Assembly: GCF_963678635.1 (NCBI RefSeq)
Contig: NC_087062.1
Span: 84,964,012 to 85,028,011 of the forward strand
Origin: Symsagittifera roscoffensis
Taxonomy: Eukaryota; Xenacoelomorpha; Acoela; Convolutidae
Direction: 5' to 3'
Length of the DNA: 64,000 nucleotides
This document shows, piece after piece, positions 53,166 to 64,000 of the stretch. Each line of letters opens with the position of its first letter. Positions within the stretch are counted from its first letter, which is position 1. The notes beneath the pieces were generated by a model that was not told the origin of the DNA, did not search any database, and saw nothing but the letters and a program-made list of their open reading frames with translations. Both the position numbers and the translations under genes were made by a program.

Positions 53166-53995
53166 AGATATTGTGTCAATGAAGTATCAATTTTGTAAGT
53201 TAGAGCAAAATTATGTGCTTTCTCAATTATCCGTTCGTATCGATCGAGTTGTGAGATAAGGGTTGACTTCGCTGAGTGAAGCACCAAGTCACTAGGATCC
53301 AAACTTTGAGTTTAATTACTGAGTTCGCCCTTGTTCCTGATCAGTGGATACTTTTGTCTCAATGTTGGCCGCTTCATTTACCTGCGAGGGTTGCGACTGC
53401 GGCAACAAACCAATAGATTTGCCAATCCATTGTCGGCATGTCGTCGAGTTTTCCTCATCTCTATTTTTGATGCACGTTTCTTTCTTAATTATGTTATGCA
53501 AGGAAATCAAAATGCCTGATAGGCCTGGTCAAGTGATGCTTTCATTAAGCAGTGCAATTTCATACCGCCTATGTACTGAGATTTTTCAAGTCTTAGCCAG
53601 TATAAATTGTCATAACTTTTCAACCCAACTCTAACAAATAAGGAAACTTATCAATTCTTGATGATTTGTGATGTATAACTCACAAAAATCATGGTAAAAA
53701 AATTGACCATCGTTAGGATTGCTGATTGCATCAGCAAGAACTGCAAAGAAATGTTGTATAAAAATAAAGGGTTTTCTAATCTGTAATCTATTTTTTAAAG
53801 ACTTTCCAAAAAAATTATTCGTTGGTTTGATTTGTTTTTACTGTTTTATTTTGCTATATCGTAATCTCTGTTTCCAAAAATCAACTTTAAATGAATTCAG
53901 TTCTTAATTTTTTCTGTAAATAATAACAATTGTTTCTTTTTGCTCGTATATCTGCCAATTTCAATTGAGAATATCTTGAACGTTTCTGATTGTTG
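53125..53995. repeat. Dispersed repeat R2, copy b (first of a tandem pair)
   Basis: About 870 bp repeated directly at 54005-54885 (shared words GATTGTTGTTCATAAAAAA, CTGCGAGGGTTGCGACTGCG and AGCCAGTATAAATT). Short open stretches in both strands are not conserved in frame between the copies. Confidence 0.85.
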
Positions 53996-54004
53996 TTTCT
54001 GATT

Positions 54005-56060
54005 GTTGATTTAGAGATTGTTGTTCATAAAAAAAATCGTACTGAATTTGCAGATATTGTGTCAATGAAGTATCAATTTTGTAAGTTAGAGCAGAACTAT
54101 GTGCTTTCTCAATTATCCGTTTGTATCAATCGAGTAGTGAGATAAGGGTTGACTTCTGAGTGAAGCACCAAGTCACAATGATCCAAATTTTGAGTTTAAT
54201 TACTGAGTTCGCCCTTGTTCCTGATCAGTGGACACTTTTGTTTCAATATTGGCTGCTTCATATACCTGCGAGGGTTGCGACTGCGGCAACAAACCAAAAG
54301 ATTTGCCAATCCATAGTCGGCATGTCGTCGAGTTTTCCTCATCTCTGTTTTGATGCCCGTTTCTTTCTTAATTATGTTATGCAGGGACATCAAAATGATA
54401 GGCCTGGTCCAGTGATGCTTTCATTAAGCAGTACAATTTCATACCCCCTATGTACTGAGATTTTTCAAGTCTTAGCCAGTATAAATTTTCATAACACTTC
54501 AACCCATCTCTAACAAATAAGGAAACCTATGAATTCTTGATGATTTGTGATGTATAACTCACAAAAATTATGGTAAAAAAATTGACCATCGTTAGGCTTG
54601 CTGATTGGATCAGCAAGAACTGCAAAGAACTGATGTATAACAAAAAGGGTTTTCTAATCTGTAATCTATTTTTTTAAAGACTTTCCAAAAAAATTATTCC
54701 TTGGTTTGATTTGATTTTACTGTTTTATTTTGCAATATCCTAATCTCTGTTTCCAAAAACCAACTTTAAAAAAATTCAGTTCTTAATTTTTTCTGTAAAT
54801 ATTAACAATTGTTTTAATAGCTCGTATATCTGCCATTTTCAATTGAGAATATCTTGTACGTTTCTTTGAAAAAATTTCAGACTGATCTCATCTAATTCTA
54901 AGAGTTTGATTTGCTAAATTTTGCATAGAAATTTTATTGGCTGCGCCGTACACTGACCTTATTTTGCAAAATTGGCTGATTTTTTTTGAATTTTGTTTTG
55001 ACTTATTGTGATTTTGTTGAAAAGTCTAGCACTTGGTAAAGCAATCCACAAAAAGTTCTCATTATTTTGTAATTGAACCCTAAAATTTTGTTCTGGTGAA
55101 CGCGCAAATTTGAATTATAGAAGCATTTCTTAACATCATCAGTTCCTTTTTATCTCACTTTAATGTTATTTTTTTATTAAAAAATGATTTTTTTGTTTGT
55201 CAATGTTCAAAGATAATTTGGTAGACTTCAACGAAATTCCTAGTTTTGATTATGTTTCATTGTATATTTCCAACCTTGTTAGTTTTTTTTCAATGCTGCA
55301 TCATCAGTGCTACAAATGTCTTCACTGAGTGGGTAACTTTTAGAAAATCGTTCATCGTTAATATGGACTCTATCCGCCTATTTTGCCGGTTCTATTTGTC
55401 AAATTTGATTTCAACTATACTCGACTGGGAACTCGTAGTGTGCAGCTTTCAGCTTTTTCTAGAAGTGTTTCAAGTGAAACAGTATAAAACGCTTCTTTGA
55501 GTTGCATAAAAATTGCACGAGTCACATTGGAGTTCAAATCCCAATCATCAATGATGTCCATTCAAGCAGCTTTTATTTCTTTATTTCAGTTTACGTCTAA
55601 AACCGAATTGGTTTTGGGGCAAAACATCTTGATTATCTAAAAGTTAGTAATCTGTTTATGGAGTAGTTTGTGAATTTTTTTTTCTGGAAATGATTAGAAA
55701 ACACATTGGCCTATAAATAACTGGGTCGCTCTTGTTTTTCAAATTTTTTGAACTGGCATTACTATGATCATTTGAAAACAGTCTGAAAAATTTTTTTCCT
55801 GAGCAATTGTAAATCAATTGTGTCCTTAATTATCTTCAATTCCATCTTTTTAAGGACAAAGTATTGAACACTTAAAATTAGAATTTCATTTGAATCATGG
55901 AAAATCTCTTTGTTTTGTTTTTGCTGGTTTTTAGAAAGTTAAACTCTCAAAGACCACTTCTTATGTATTATTTGAGATGATTCAGTTTTTTTAGCTAACT
56001 GAGGCCGTACTTCAGCAAAAAAAGTGATCATAATTTTTTTCATGGCTTAAAATAACAAGT
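54005..56060. repeat. Dispersed repeat R2, copy c (longest)
   Basis: The first about 880 bp repeat copy b; the rest (about 54885-56060) matches copy a (50700-51740). This shows the family is at least 2 kb long. Confidence 0.85.
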
Positions 56061-57830
56061 ACTTTGTTTTTATCCATTAGTTCTCTAAATACTGAACATA
56101 CTTCTGTTTGGTACTGGATCAATTTCAATTTTTTCTACTGAAATTGTTTTCGTTTCTTGACTATCAGTTTTGATAATGTAGTTTTAGTTTCTGTGAATTC
56201 TTTAAATAATTTATTTTTACTTCCCGATCCCACGTAATTTGCATGCTAATTCTGTTTGTTGCTAGCAGCATGTTGGGTTTCATTATCTATTTACGTTTTT
56301 GTTTACTCTTGTCTTTTATTTTAATCTGAATGATTTTATGGTTTTTGTGAAAAGCAGTTTTTGTTTCGGGTATTTTTTCACTGTTTATTGGTCTGTTACA
56401 AGCTTTTTTGGCACATAATCTAATCTCCTTGACAACAACCAAGATTTTCTGGTTTTGTCCCTTTTTTGCGGGTGGCGACTGGCTAACTAGGTTTTTTTTA
56501 TAATCTAAATTAAAAGCAACTAAGAAATCTTCGCAAGCGTTTTCAAATTGAACTTTTTAAGTTAAAGTTTGAAAACTCTTCAGGGTACATCACTATCATG
56601 GGGTCCTACAACTATTCAATTCGAGTAATGTTTCAGCTTCTGATTAGTTTGGTAGGTTGGAACATTCTTTGTTTAAAACCGTTTTAAACCATGTTTTAAT
56701 TGTTGCAAAAAATTTTGGTTCAGAATCAAATGTACTGAAAAATTGTAGTTGTTTAATGTTTCTCTTTAGCGATCTAATATTTTGTACTAAAAATTTTTAA
56801 TTTCAGTAAAACCACTTGAGTGCAACCAAATATGATGTATTGCTTCAATCTAATGTGTTTGTGAAGGAAAAATTTTTAAATCATATTTTCAATTTCTTCA
56901 TTAACCCTCACCTTGTTTCAAATTTTCCTATAAACTTTTCAAAATTTTTTTTGACGTAGATTACTCAAAGCAAAACAAGAATGTAGGAGAACAGCAGCCT
57001 AGAAATTTCTTCTCAATTATGTTTATCATTTACTTTGATTCATTTTTTTGCAATATTTCTCTGCGGATATCGCAGAGCCAATTTTGGCTATTTATGTTAT
57101 TGAAGTGGACCCAAAGTCAGTTTTAATAACTTCCCTTTGACGCATTTTTTTTCTAATATTACGAAAGAATGTGTAAAAACAGCTACCCCACATGTATCTT
57201 AAAATATATCTATACGTTTCATTAGTATATATGCATCTTGTAAGTTTGTTTCATTTTCATTGAGATCGCGGAAACGACTAAATGTTTTACAAAGTTTCCT
57301 TTAAAAGAAAACAAATTTAGCATGTGGAGAAAAAACACTGGAGCATCAAGGAAATTTTTAGTTTTTTATTCTTATGAGGTATCTCGTGGATATCAAAATG
57401 TTGTACCAACCGTAGCTATGAAGCAAGTTTTTAGAAATATTGCTTAACCAAGATTTTTCATTTTGAATTTTAGTAATCATTCCGTGGATACCGCTAAAAC
57501 GTCAACTATCTAATACATCTTTAAAGTTGGCGAAAAACAAATTCATTTTGCTTTCCAATTTGCCTCCTATATCTCGTTTTTCGAAGTTTTTCCATTTGTA
57601 ACTTCAATTGCCTCTCCTCTGTATAATTCCTCTACCACTTGTTGGTGTTGACTCAGATGTGAGTATTCGATAATATATAACTTGTGATAACAAAACAAGA
57701 CTGCTCGTATCAGGGCAATGCCGCGAATTTCCAGACTGTCCATAATTTGTTCTTGAATAGTTTTGATTAATAAAAAATTGACAAGGTGTAAATTTCAACC
57801 TGATGTTCATGTGTATTTAAGTGTACGGGA
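56061..57830. other. AT-rich DNA with a foldback-family fragment
   Basis: No gene. At about 57698-57745, AAGACTGCTCGTATCAGGGC...GACTGTCC is the inner end of the foldback family with a decayed hairpin. Confidence 0.5.
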
Positions 57831-58052
57831 TTGATAAGACCTATTAGCTTGCCTCCATCGAGTTTGGAACAGTTTCGTGGTGCGGATAAATCACCACGCG
57901 TAAATTATGCGCATTTATTTACCGGCATTAAAATATCACAGCGCTCTTATTGTCACGTTACTCCATTAGAGAGCGTTTCGCCGAAACTTTTGAGTCAAAA
58001 CCGTTTAGTGGTGAGCACCCCGCTTCTGCAACCAGGCCGATCCGTGGAATAA
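57831..58052 (+). other. GC-richer open patch, possible exon or foreign fragment
   Basis: About 220 bp clearly richer in G+C than its surroundings and open for 74 codons on the plus strand (TTG at 57831, no ATG), ending at TAA. The translation (for example PPSSLEQFRGADKSPRVNYA) is not low-complexity, unlike most open stretches here. No product recognised and no convincing splice sites. Confidence 0.35.
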
Positions 58053-58770
58053 TTACCCGAGGGAAGTATTTGCTAAAATTGATCTGAATAAAAAAACCAC
58101 CTCGATCAGATACTTTTCTGACTTTCTTCGAAAACCGAAACGTAAAGAGTTAAAAACTGTATTGAAATATGATTAGTTTTGGCGGAAAATATCTCAAACG
58201 TTCAGGGAGATTTTAAAGGGATAAGTGTACAAGGGCTGAATTTTTTCGCATGAAAATTTTTCTAAAAAGTCTAATCAAAACTGTTTCTTGATTAAAAATT
58301 ACAAACCTTTTTTTTTTAAAATCTTAGTTTTTTTTAAATGTAACTTTTCAATTTCTGCCGGGTAAAAAACAAATTGACCGTAAATTTTTGTGCTAGGCAG
58401 ACAAAGAAAAATTTTTTAACTCGTCGATCGAAAACAGTTATTGTGAGCCTTTAATTTAGGAAGTGTTGCATGGAGTTCGATTTTTCTCAGCTTTTTGTCT
58501 CAATTTGAGATTTTCAAAGAATAAAACGAAAAAAAGAATCTCGAAAAATGTTCAAAACGCAAGGACATTCTTTTCGGTTAACTTTTTTCATTTTTATCAT
58601 TTCTTTTTTTGGACCGTTATTTTTTTAATCAAAAAGCGGTAAACTATCGGATACAACCTGAAAATTATATGCACGCAATTTGTTCGAACAAACTAACTGG
58701 TCTAATTGATTACTTAGTAGATTTAAAAAAATATATGGTTTTTTACTGCCCGGGTTGCGGTGCTTGATTT
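58053..58770. other. AT-rich DNA, nothing recognised
   Basis: Homopolymer-rich non-coding sequence between the GC-richer patch and the TCGAC minisatellite. Confidence 0.5.
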
Positions 58771-58773
58771 TTA

Positions 58774-59045
58774 TTTTGACTTTCTCGACCAGAAATTGGT
58801 ATGTTCAAACGTCTCGACCAAGTTTTTGTATGTCTCGACTTTCTCGACCAAGTTTCGGTATGTTTCGACTCTCTCGACCCAACAAAAAAAGTGCTCGACT
58901 TTTTTTGAACTTATTCACATATGTTTCGACTTTCTCGACCACACTTTGACATGTATCGACTTTCTCGACCGCCTCGACCAACATTTTTTGAAAATTTTTT
59001 TGATCGCTTTTGCTTAGATATGTTTCGACTTTCTCGACCAACAAA
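58774..59045 (+). repeat. TCGACTTTCTCGACC minisatellite, array 1
   Basis: About nine imperfect units of 20-30 bp built on ATGTTTCGACTTTCTCGACCA. Open frames across it only repeat FRLSRP or DFLD and are artefacts of the repeat. A related, more degenerate array is at 59229-59400. Confidence 0.85.
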
Positions 59046-59149
59046 AGGCAGAACAGGAAGGTTCTTTGTATCAGGAGGCCCTGAAATTATCAGAAGGAAG
59101 ACCCTTAAAAACTCCCAATTAAAAATTGCTTCAGAGTTGTGGATAATTT

Positions 59150-60600
59150 CGAAAAAAAAATCAAGAAAAAAACCATTTAAAAGTTCACCTCTTTGAAAAC
59201 ATTCCGCTACCCAGGTTTGCAGTTATTGTTTCGGTTTCTCGATCCAAAATGGGTATATTTCGACTGTGCTTGACCTATAATTCGACTTTCTCGACCAGTT
59301 ATGTTTCGACTGTATTCGTCCTGTGTTTTGACTTTCTGGACCTATGTGTCGACTTTTTCGACCAAAATTGGGTATGTTTCGACTTTGTATTCGACTTAAA
59401 ATTGCTTTTCGAACGCTGAATTTCAGTCGCAAAACTGCACTTGCTCGACTTTCAAAGTCAAAACATAAGTCGAGTACCTCGACCCATGTGCACAGCAGAG
59501 GACTTGAAGAGAAAACAGGAAACAAAAACTAATTAACGGATTTAAATTGGTTGTCGGAGCTTTTAGGCTTTTTTCTGATTGTCGAATATAGTTTTTTCTT
59601 CTTCAAATCAATTTTGACACTTTTTAACTAACAAATTTTGACGGGATTTTTTCATATCATTCCAAAAAAATTGTTGCCTTAAGTTCAATTTTGAAAAAAC
59701 AGTATTTCACCTGTGACCTTTTTCGTAAAGTTATAAAAGTTAGTTTATAAGCACAGTTGTTTTGTTATTTTTTGGGCTTTTTTTGTTTGGGACTTATTTT
59801 CGCGGACGTCGTAGGTATTGAGGTCTTTCCTGCAAATTCAAAAAGTAGTTTTGGGCTATAAAGATTCTCGGGATCTTTTTTGTTCAGATCTTCTCCTTAT
59901 TAGAACTAAACAATACAATTTCCGAATTAATAGGGAAAATTACCTTCAGGTGACGAATGGGACTAGCAGTACGCCTTCGATGTCTTGATTAGTTAACCAA
60001 AATCAGGGTTCATGTTTACTCTCCTATCACCAATTAACCAATTGTGAGGCGCATTGACCCATATCAGTTTAGATCCGGGCTGGCCTCCTCTTAGTGTAAT
60101 TTCGGGTCGGGTACATGTCTGTTCGTCACGCTATCTGATTTTCGGCTGGATAGCTTCTTAGTATAATAAAGACCCAAATTTCACTCTTATATTTTCTAAT
60201 CTCAATAGAACTAGCATATATACTGGCATTCTTCCGAGGTTAGAGGAGAGAAAGATACAATAGCTTCCTAATTTAATTTCTTTTTCTCTGGCTGAAAATA
60301 AGAATAGTTTCAGCTTTACAATTTATCATAAAATTTAGTAATGGATCATGATTGATTAGTTCTGAATACTTTACAGTGATATATATCGAAGTATAAAATA
60401 AATGCTTGCATGAACTGGCTCCACCCAACTGGAGTTTAGGAAAATTTCGTATTGAAGCTTTTTCTTGTGAGAGATGGATGGAGAGTCTTCTAGAGTTTGT
60501 AGGAGGGTGTTGATCGAGCGTGTCAAAGAAAGAATTTCTCGTTGAGAATTATTGAGACTGAGAGAATGTTGTGCATAAAAAACATCGTAATGAATTTGCT
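59150..60600. repeat. Dispersed repeat R1, copy b
   Basis: Second copy of the segment at 51760-53165, including the second TCGAC array (59229-59400), a foldback-arm-like part (59600-59740), and the GAACTGGCTCCACCCAACTGG word near its right end. Small indels and about one difference per 10-20 bases. Confidence 0.85.
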
Positions 60601-61299
60601 TTATCGATTCGAAGATATATGATACTGTTTCTGATTTTTACATGATTTTCTTGATTTTTAGAAATTATTGGTAAAAGAAAAACGTTATTAAACGTTATAA
60701 AAGAGAAAACGTTATAAAAGAAAAACTCATAAAAAATGGTGGGTAAATTTTCGGAAAATAGTTTAAACTTATAAGTTCCTACTTCCCTGGAGAAGAAGAA
60801 GCGGAAAACTCATTTCGAAAAAAGTTACCTTCGATTGCTGTCAATTGCAATACAAGCGTAGCTAACGTGCTTAGTGGATTTCTTAAGCGTAAGAGTGGCG
60901 AAAGTAGCTCAACTGACTGACTGACCTTAACTATTTCAGATCTTGATGATCTTAATTTTGTCAGGTGAGTGTTTTAGATAAGATTGTAAAGATTGTGGTT
61001 AAAAAAGTGCCATGATTACTTTCCAAAACTGGTATTTCTGCAGCCTGCATTGGACTGGAGTCTTCAAAAGTGAACGAGTTGCTGAGAGGGCAAAAATGTG
61101 CATTTGGCAGACGGGATCGTAGAGGATGCCGTGCAGGTTAAAGTTTTCAAAACAATCAGGAAAATTTAGGAAGTAGCGTGATGTGAATTTTGAATTAAAA
61201 AACAAATATCAATGATGTGGGCTCTTAGAGATTGAAATTTGAAGCGATAAGAAATGTGCGTGTGAGTTAATTTTGTTTTAAGCATGATTTCGATGGAGC

Positions 61300-63700
61300 A
61301 ATTGATATCGCGTTCTTTTGGAGTGAGGAAGTTAAATGTTAGTTGAAAACTATCAAAAGGACTGCAGTAAGATTCGTACGCTTTGAAGTTTCTAAACGCA
61401 CGCTCACTGATTTGATCAATTTTTTTATGAGTTCTGTGTAAGTCGAAGATATACTTTCTTCTGTGAAAAAATTTTCTGCTGTGAGTTTATTGCATGGCCA
61501 TTGTCATACGGGGAACCTCCATACAAAAGATAGCAGCGTGGTCGTGGTGGACGGTGGGGAACTGATTAAATTTCCGTGCAGTGAAACGATTGAGAACATG
61601 CGACAGTCCGGCGTTAGTAAAATTTTTGAGTTGATTTGCATTTTTCAGTTGATGAAGTTCTGTGATGTATAATTCCTCATATTAGTTTTTGCGGAGTGGA
61701 TTTTGTAGCGAGTTAGTAAAGTTATAGTAACGAAACCAAGAAATGTTAGGGATTAAGGATTTTTCGTCAATGTAGGAATTGCGTTGAACCTCTCGCGTTC
61801 GCTATCATAGTAACAAAATTGAGGAAAGAATGATAGATTGACAAGGAAGAATTCAAGGGCATTAGTGTGTCTCAGGGTGGTTTGAGCAAAAAAGTCCTGA
61901 TGGCGACGGTCGATTGAAAAATATCTGGGTGGATTAGTGGGGTGCTTTCTTTTCATAAGTATGCATAGTATGATGTTTTTGATGTTGATGTTGAATGAAG
62001 TCGTCTATATCAAGCTCTAACTGTTCATGTGTCATGGGTCTTGGGGTGTCCTCAAAAGTGTTTGATAGAGGAGAAGGAAATGGGAATAAAGACGGGAACT
62101 GAGCGGTTCATGGGATGGAATTGTATTTTTGAAAAATTAGTAGTGATACTTGTTCAGAGTCAATAAACTCATCAGTGGTGTCGGTATCTGTTTTATTCAA
62201 AAAACCTAACGCATGAAAAACTGTGGAGCAAAGAGTGGAGCATGAAAAAATTGTGGAGCATGAAAAAGAGGTAGAAAAGATTCCAAAAGTCTGCGATTAA
62301 AGTTCGAGCTATGCTTGTTTTTCGGTTTGCTTGCATATGAATTGCACGTGTTTTATATGTTCCTTAATGGACTGAAAACAAATTTTTTTTTAAAGTAAAC
62401 GTAGCATATAAATTTGTGAGTCTTCCTAAAATGTAGTAGGGCCAGCCTAAGAACGCTAATAAATCGTTTTTTATATCTGAAAAACTAAATAATCCGATTT
62501 GAGAAATGTCTTGAAAGCGGTATTTTTCTTCGTTGACGTAACGGTAATCTTCAAAATTTTTACTAAAATCTTGGGCGTATAAACCTGAGAAACCGGCAGT
62601 TTCAGCGAATTTCTTAGGTTTTGATCTGTAGATGGTCGTTGTATGGTATTTATTTAAGAGAGTAATTCTTGGATTTGTGTGTTCGGATGTGATGCTGTAA
62701 GTCAAATTTCGAGTTTTTTTCTATAGATTGTAAGTCGATGTTAGGGTTTGTGGTTTATGAGCGTATGCTTTCTTGTGAAATCTTCTTTAGAGGTGGCATC
62801 ACTGTGGGGTATGGTGTGAGAAGGTAATATTTATCTTAGTTTGGGTTGAATTATAATGTTTTGTGGCTATTTTTAAATCCAAATGGTACGGTGTTCTCTC
62901 AAAAGTAGTATCGTCATAAATTTTTGTCGACAAAAATCATTTTTCTTTCAAAAAAATCGTTTACACTGGTAACAGCGTTTATCACAAAGACATATAGTGA
63001 TTTTTAGTGCATGTGTAGTACCGGTGGAAGTTTCAATCCTAGTCAATGAAGTTTGACGAGTTTCCTGAGAGTAAATAACCTGCATATGGTTTTTCTTACT
63101 TCAATTGCTACTGTTTGTAAAATTTGTGTTCGTTCGAGTTCGCATAAGGGGTGTAATGTTTCTAGTTCTACAAATGACGTTTCCTGCGATTTTGCTTATA
63201 GTGTAGTCCAGTTTCATGTCTAGATTGATGTCATATTGGATTGCTCTTTAATATGTATGATAATATGAGTGATAATTAATTAAGACGTGTACTATCATGA
63301 TCTTCAGAAAAGAGTTTTCTACCGATTTGTCCATTATTTTTATGTAGTGTGACAAGTATGTAAGATTTTTTCCCGTCTCCGTTTGATTTTTGTCTAATTC
63401 TTGAATTATGAATTTTCCTGTTGTTATGTCAAATTTTTACTCGTAATCAACTAGGATTTCAGAGTTTTGAATTTTAGAAAGTGGTTTCCAATATTTGCAT
63501 GCAAATTCCGTTTCTGGGTATATTTGATAGCGTGTTAAGTTGTTATCATTTCCTTTTGCGTTTCGATAAAGATTCGTAGGTTGTTTTATTCTATGTGGAT
63601 GTACTTGATTAGTTGATATGGATTCCATGAAATTTTTCAATGCATTTTTACACACGTGCTTAGATTTTTGCGACTAGGAAGGTGGTACTTCAGTTTTAGG
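61300..63700 (-). pseudogene. Possible minus-strand coding fossil, unknown family
   Basis: The plus strand here is G/T-rich, that is, A/C-rich on the minus strand, unlike the A/T-run DNA to its left. Minus-strand open segments at 63655-63437, 62705-62364 and 61956-61753 have non-repetitive composition (for example DISQIGLFSFSDIKNDLLAFLGWPYYILG and FACKYWKPLSKIQN). The first of these has a hydrophobic stretch near its end. Stops and shifts separate them. An envelope or pol fragment of a retroelement is possible but unproven. Confidence 0.35.
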
Positions 63701-64000
63701 GAAACCAATCAATAAGTGCCTGGGTACAATGTGTGGGGTAACAAAATACTTGATCATTCTTACAAGCTAAGCGGATTCTTTGATATATCATATTGTGGTC
63801 TTTTAAAGGTCGTCTGAGTTGAAATTGTTCCAGTTGTTTTTATCAATCGAAAAACATTTTTGGTATCCTATGATTTTTATGTTAGCTTTACACTTAGATG
63901 GATTGTTTTTGCCGATGTGTGGTATTCAGTTTTCATCGTGTAGGTCAAGAAAGCATCTTTCATGTGCGCAGAGAAATGGGTATTTATCGTCCAGTCATAA

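Noticed and set aside
58755-59196. Long open frames repeating FRLSRP / DFLD
   Set aside because: They are direct translations of the TCGAC minisatellite in several frames, with no start context or conserved product.

Overview
The window is metazoan nuclear DNA, AT-rich, almost certainly from a small invertebrate. The evidence is a GPCR gene spliced at GT-AG introns with short TTTCAG-type acceptors, a Polinton/Maverick, a Ty3/gypsy-like LTR element, MITEs and tRNA-derived SINE-like sequence. I cannot name the species; a nematode, tunicate or flatworm would all fit.

Region 1 (1 to about 15.3 kb, possibly to 16.1 kb) is a virus-like Polinton/Maverick (adintovirus-like) element with nearly all frames open. 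Its left end, with the polymerase C-terminus and left terminal inverted repeat, lies outside the window. Reading leftward are a protein-primed family B DNA polymerase with three N-terminal C2H2 zinc fingers and an endonuclease VII-like insert, and a protein with an SV40-type nuclear localisation signal. Reading rightward is a tightly packed, overlapping array: a PC4-like candidate ssDNA-binding protein, a protein with a weak HUH-like motif, an unknown, a DEDD exonuclease-like protein, three small proteins (two of them paralogues), a small two-segment membrane protein, the A32-type packaging ATPase, a small conserved protein, a conserved protein interrupted at an in-phase A_AAA_AAC slippery site, the retrovirus-type integrase, the penton-like minor capsid protein, a basic core/pX-like protein, the double-jelly-roll major capsid protein and the adenain-like protease. 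Together these supply replication (polymerase, ssDNA binding, exonuclease), integration (integrase) and virion assembly (ATPase, capsid proteins, protease).

Region 2 (about 16 to 34 kb) is gene-poor. It holds a short minisatellite, a 370-bp TA-flanked MITE, a decayed LTR retrotransposon (22.05 to 28.30 kb; gag, RT, RNase H and integrase remnants, stops and frameshifts throughout), a 1.45-kb tandem duplication that copied its 3' LTR plus flank, and a 1.5-kb foldback element.

Region 3 (about 35 to 49.4 kb) is a host class A (rhodopsin-like) GPCR gene on the plus strand. Three exons join in frame (35.5, 37.9 and 49.05 kb), with a possible first exon at 34.96 kb. Its introns are full of repeats: a hAT-like MITE 53 bp before exon 3, a 35-bp tandem repeat starting at the exon 3 donor, a second foldback element, tRNA-like sequences and a 200-N gap.

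Region 4 (49.4 to 64 kb) is a mosaic of duplicated repeats of unknown family, a TCGACTTTCTCGACC minisatellite, one GC-richer open patch at 57.8 to 58.05 kb, and a possible minus-strand coding fossil at 61.3 to 63.7 kb. I saw no CRISPR, rRNA or convincing functional tRNA gene.
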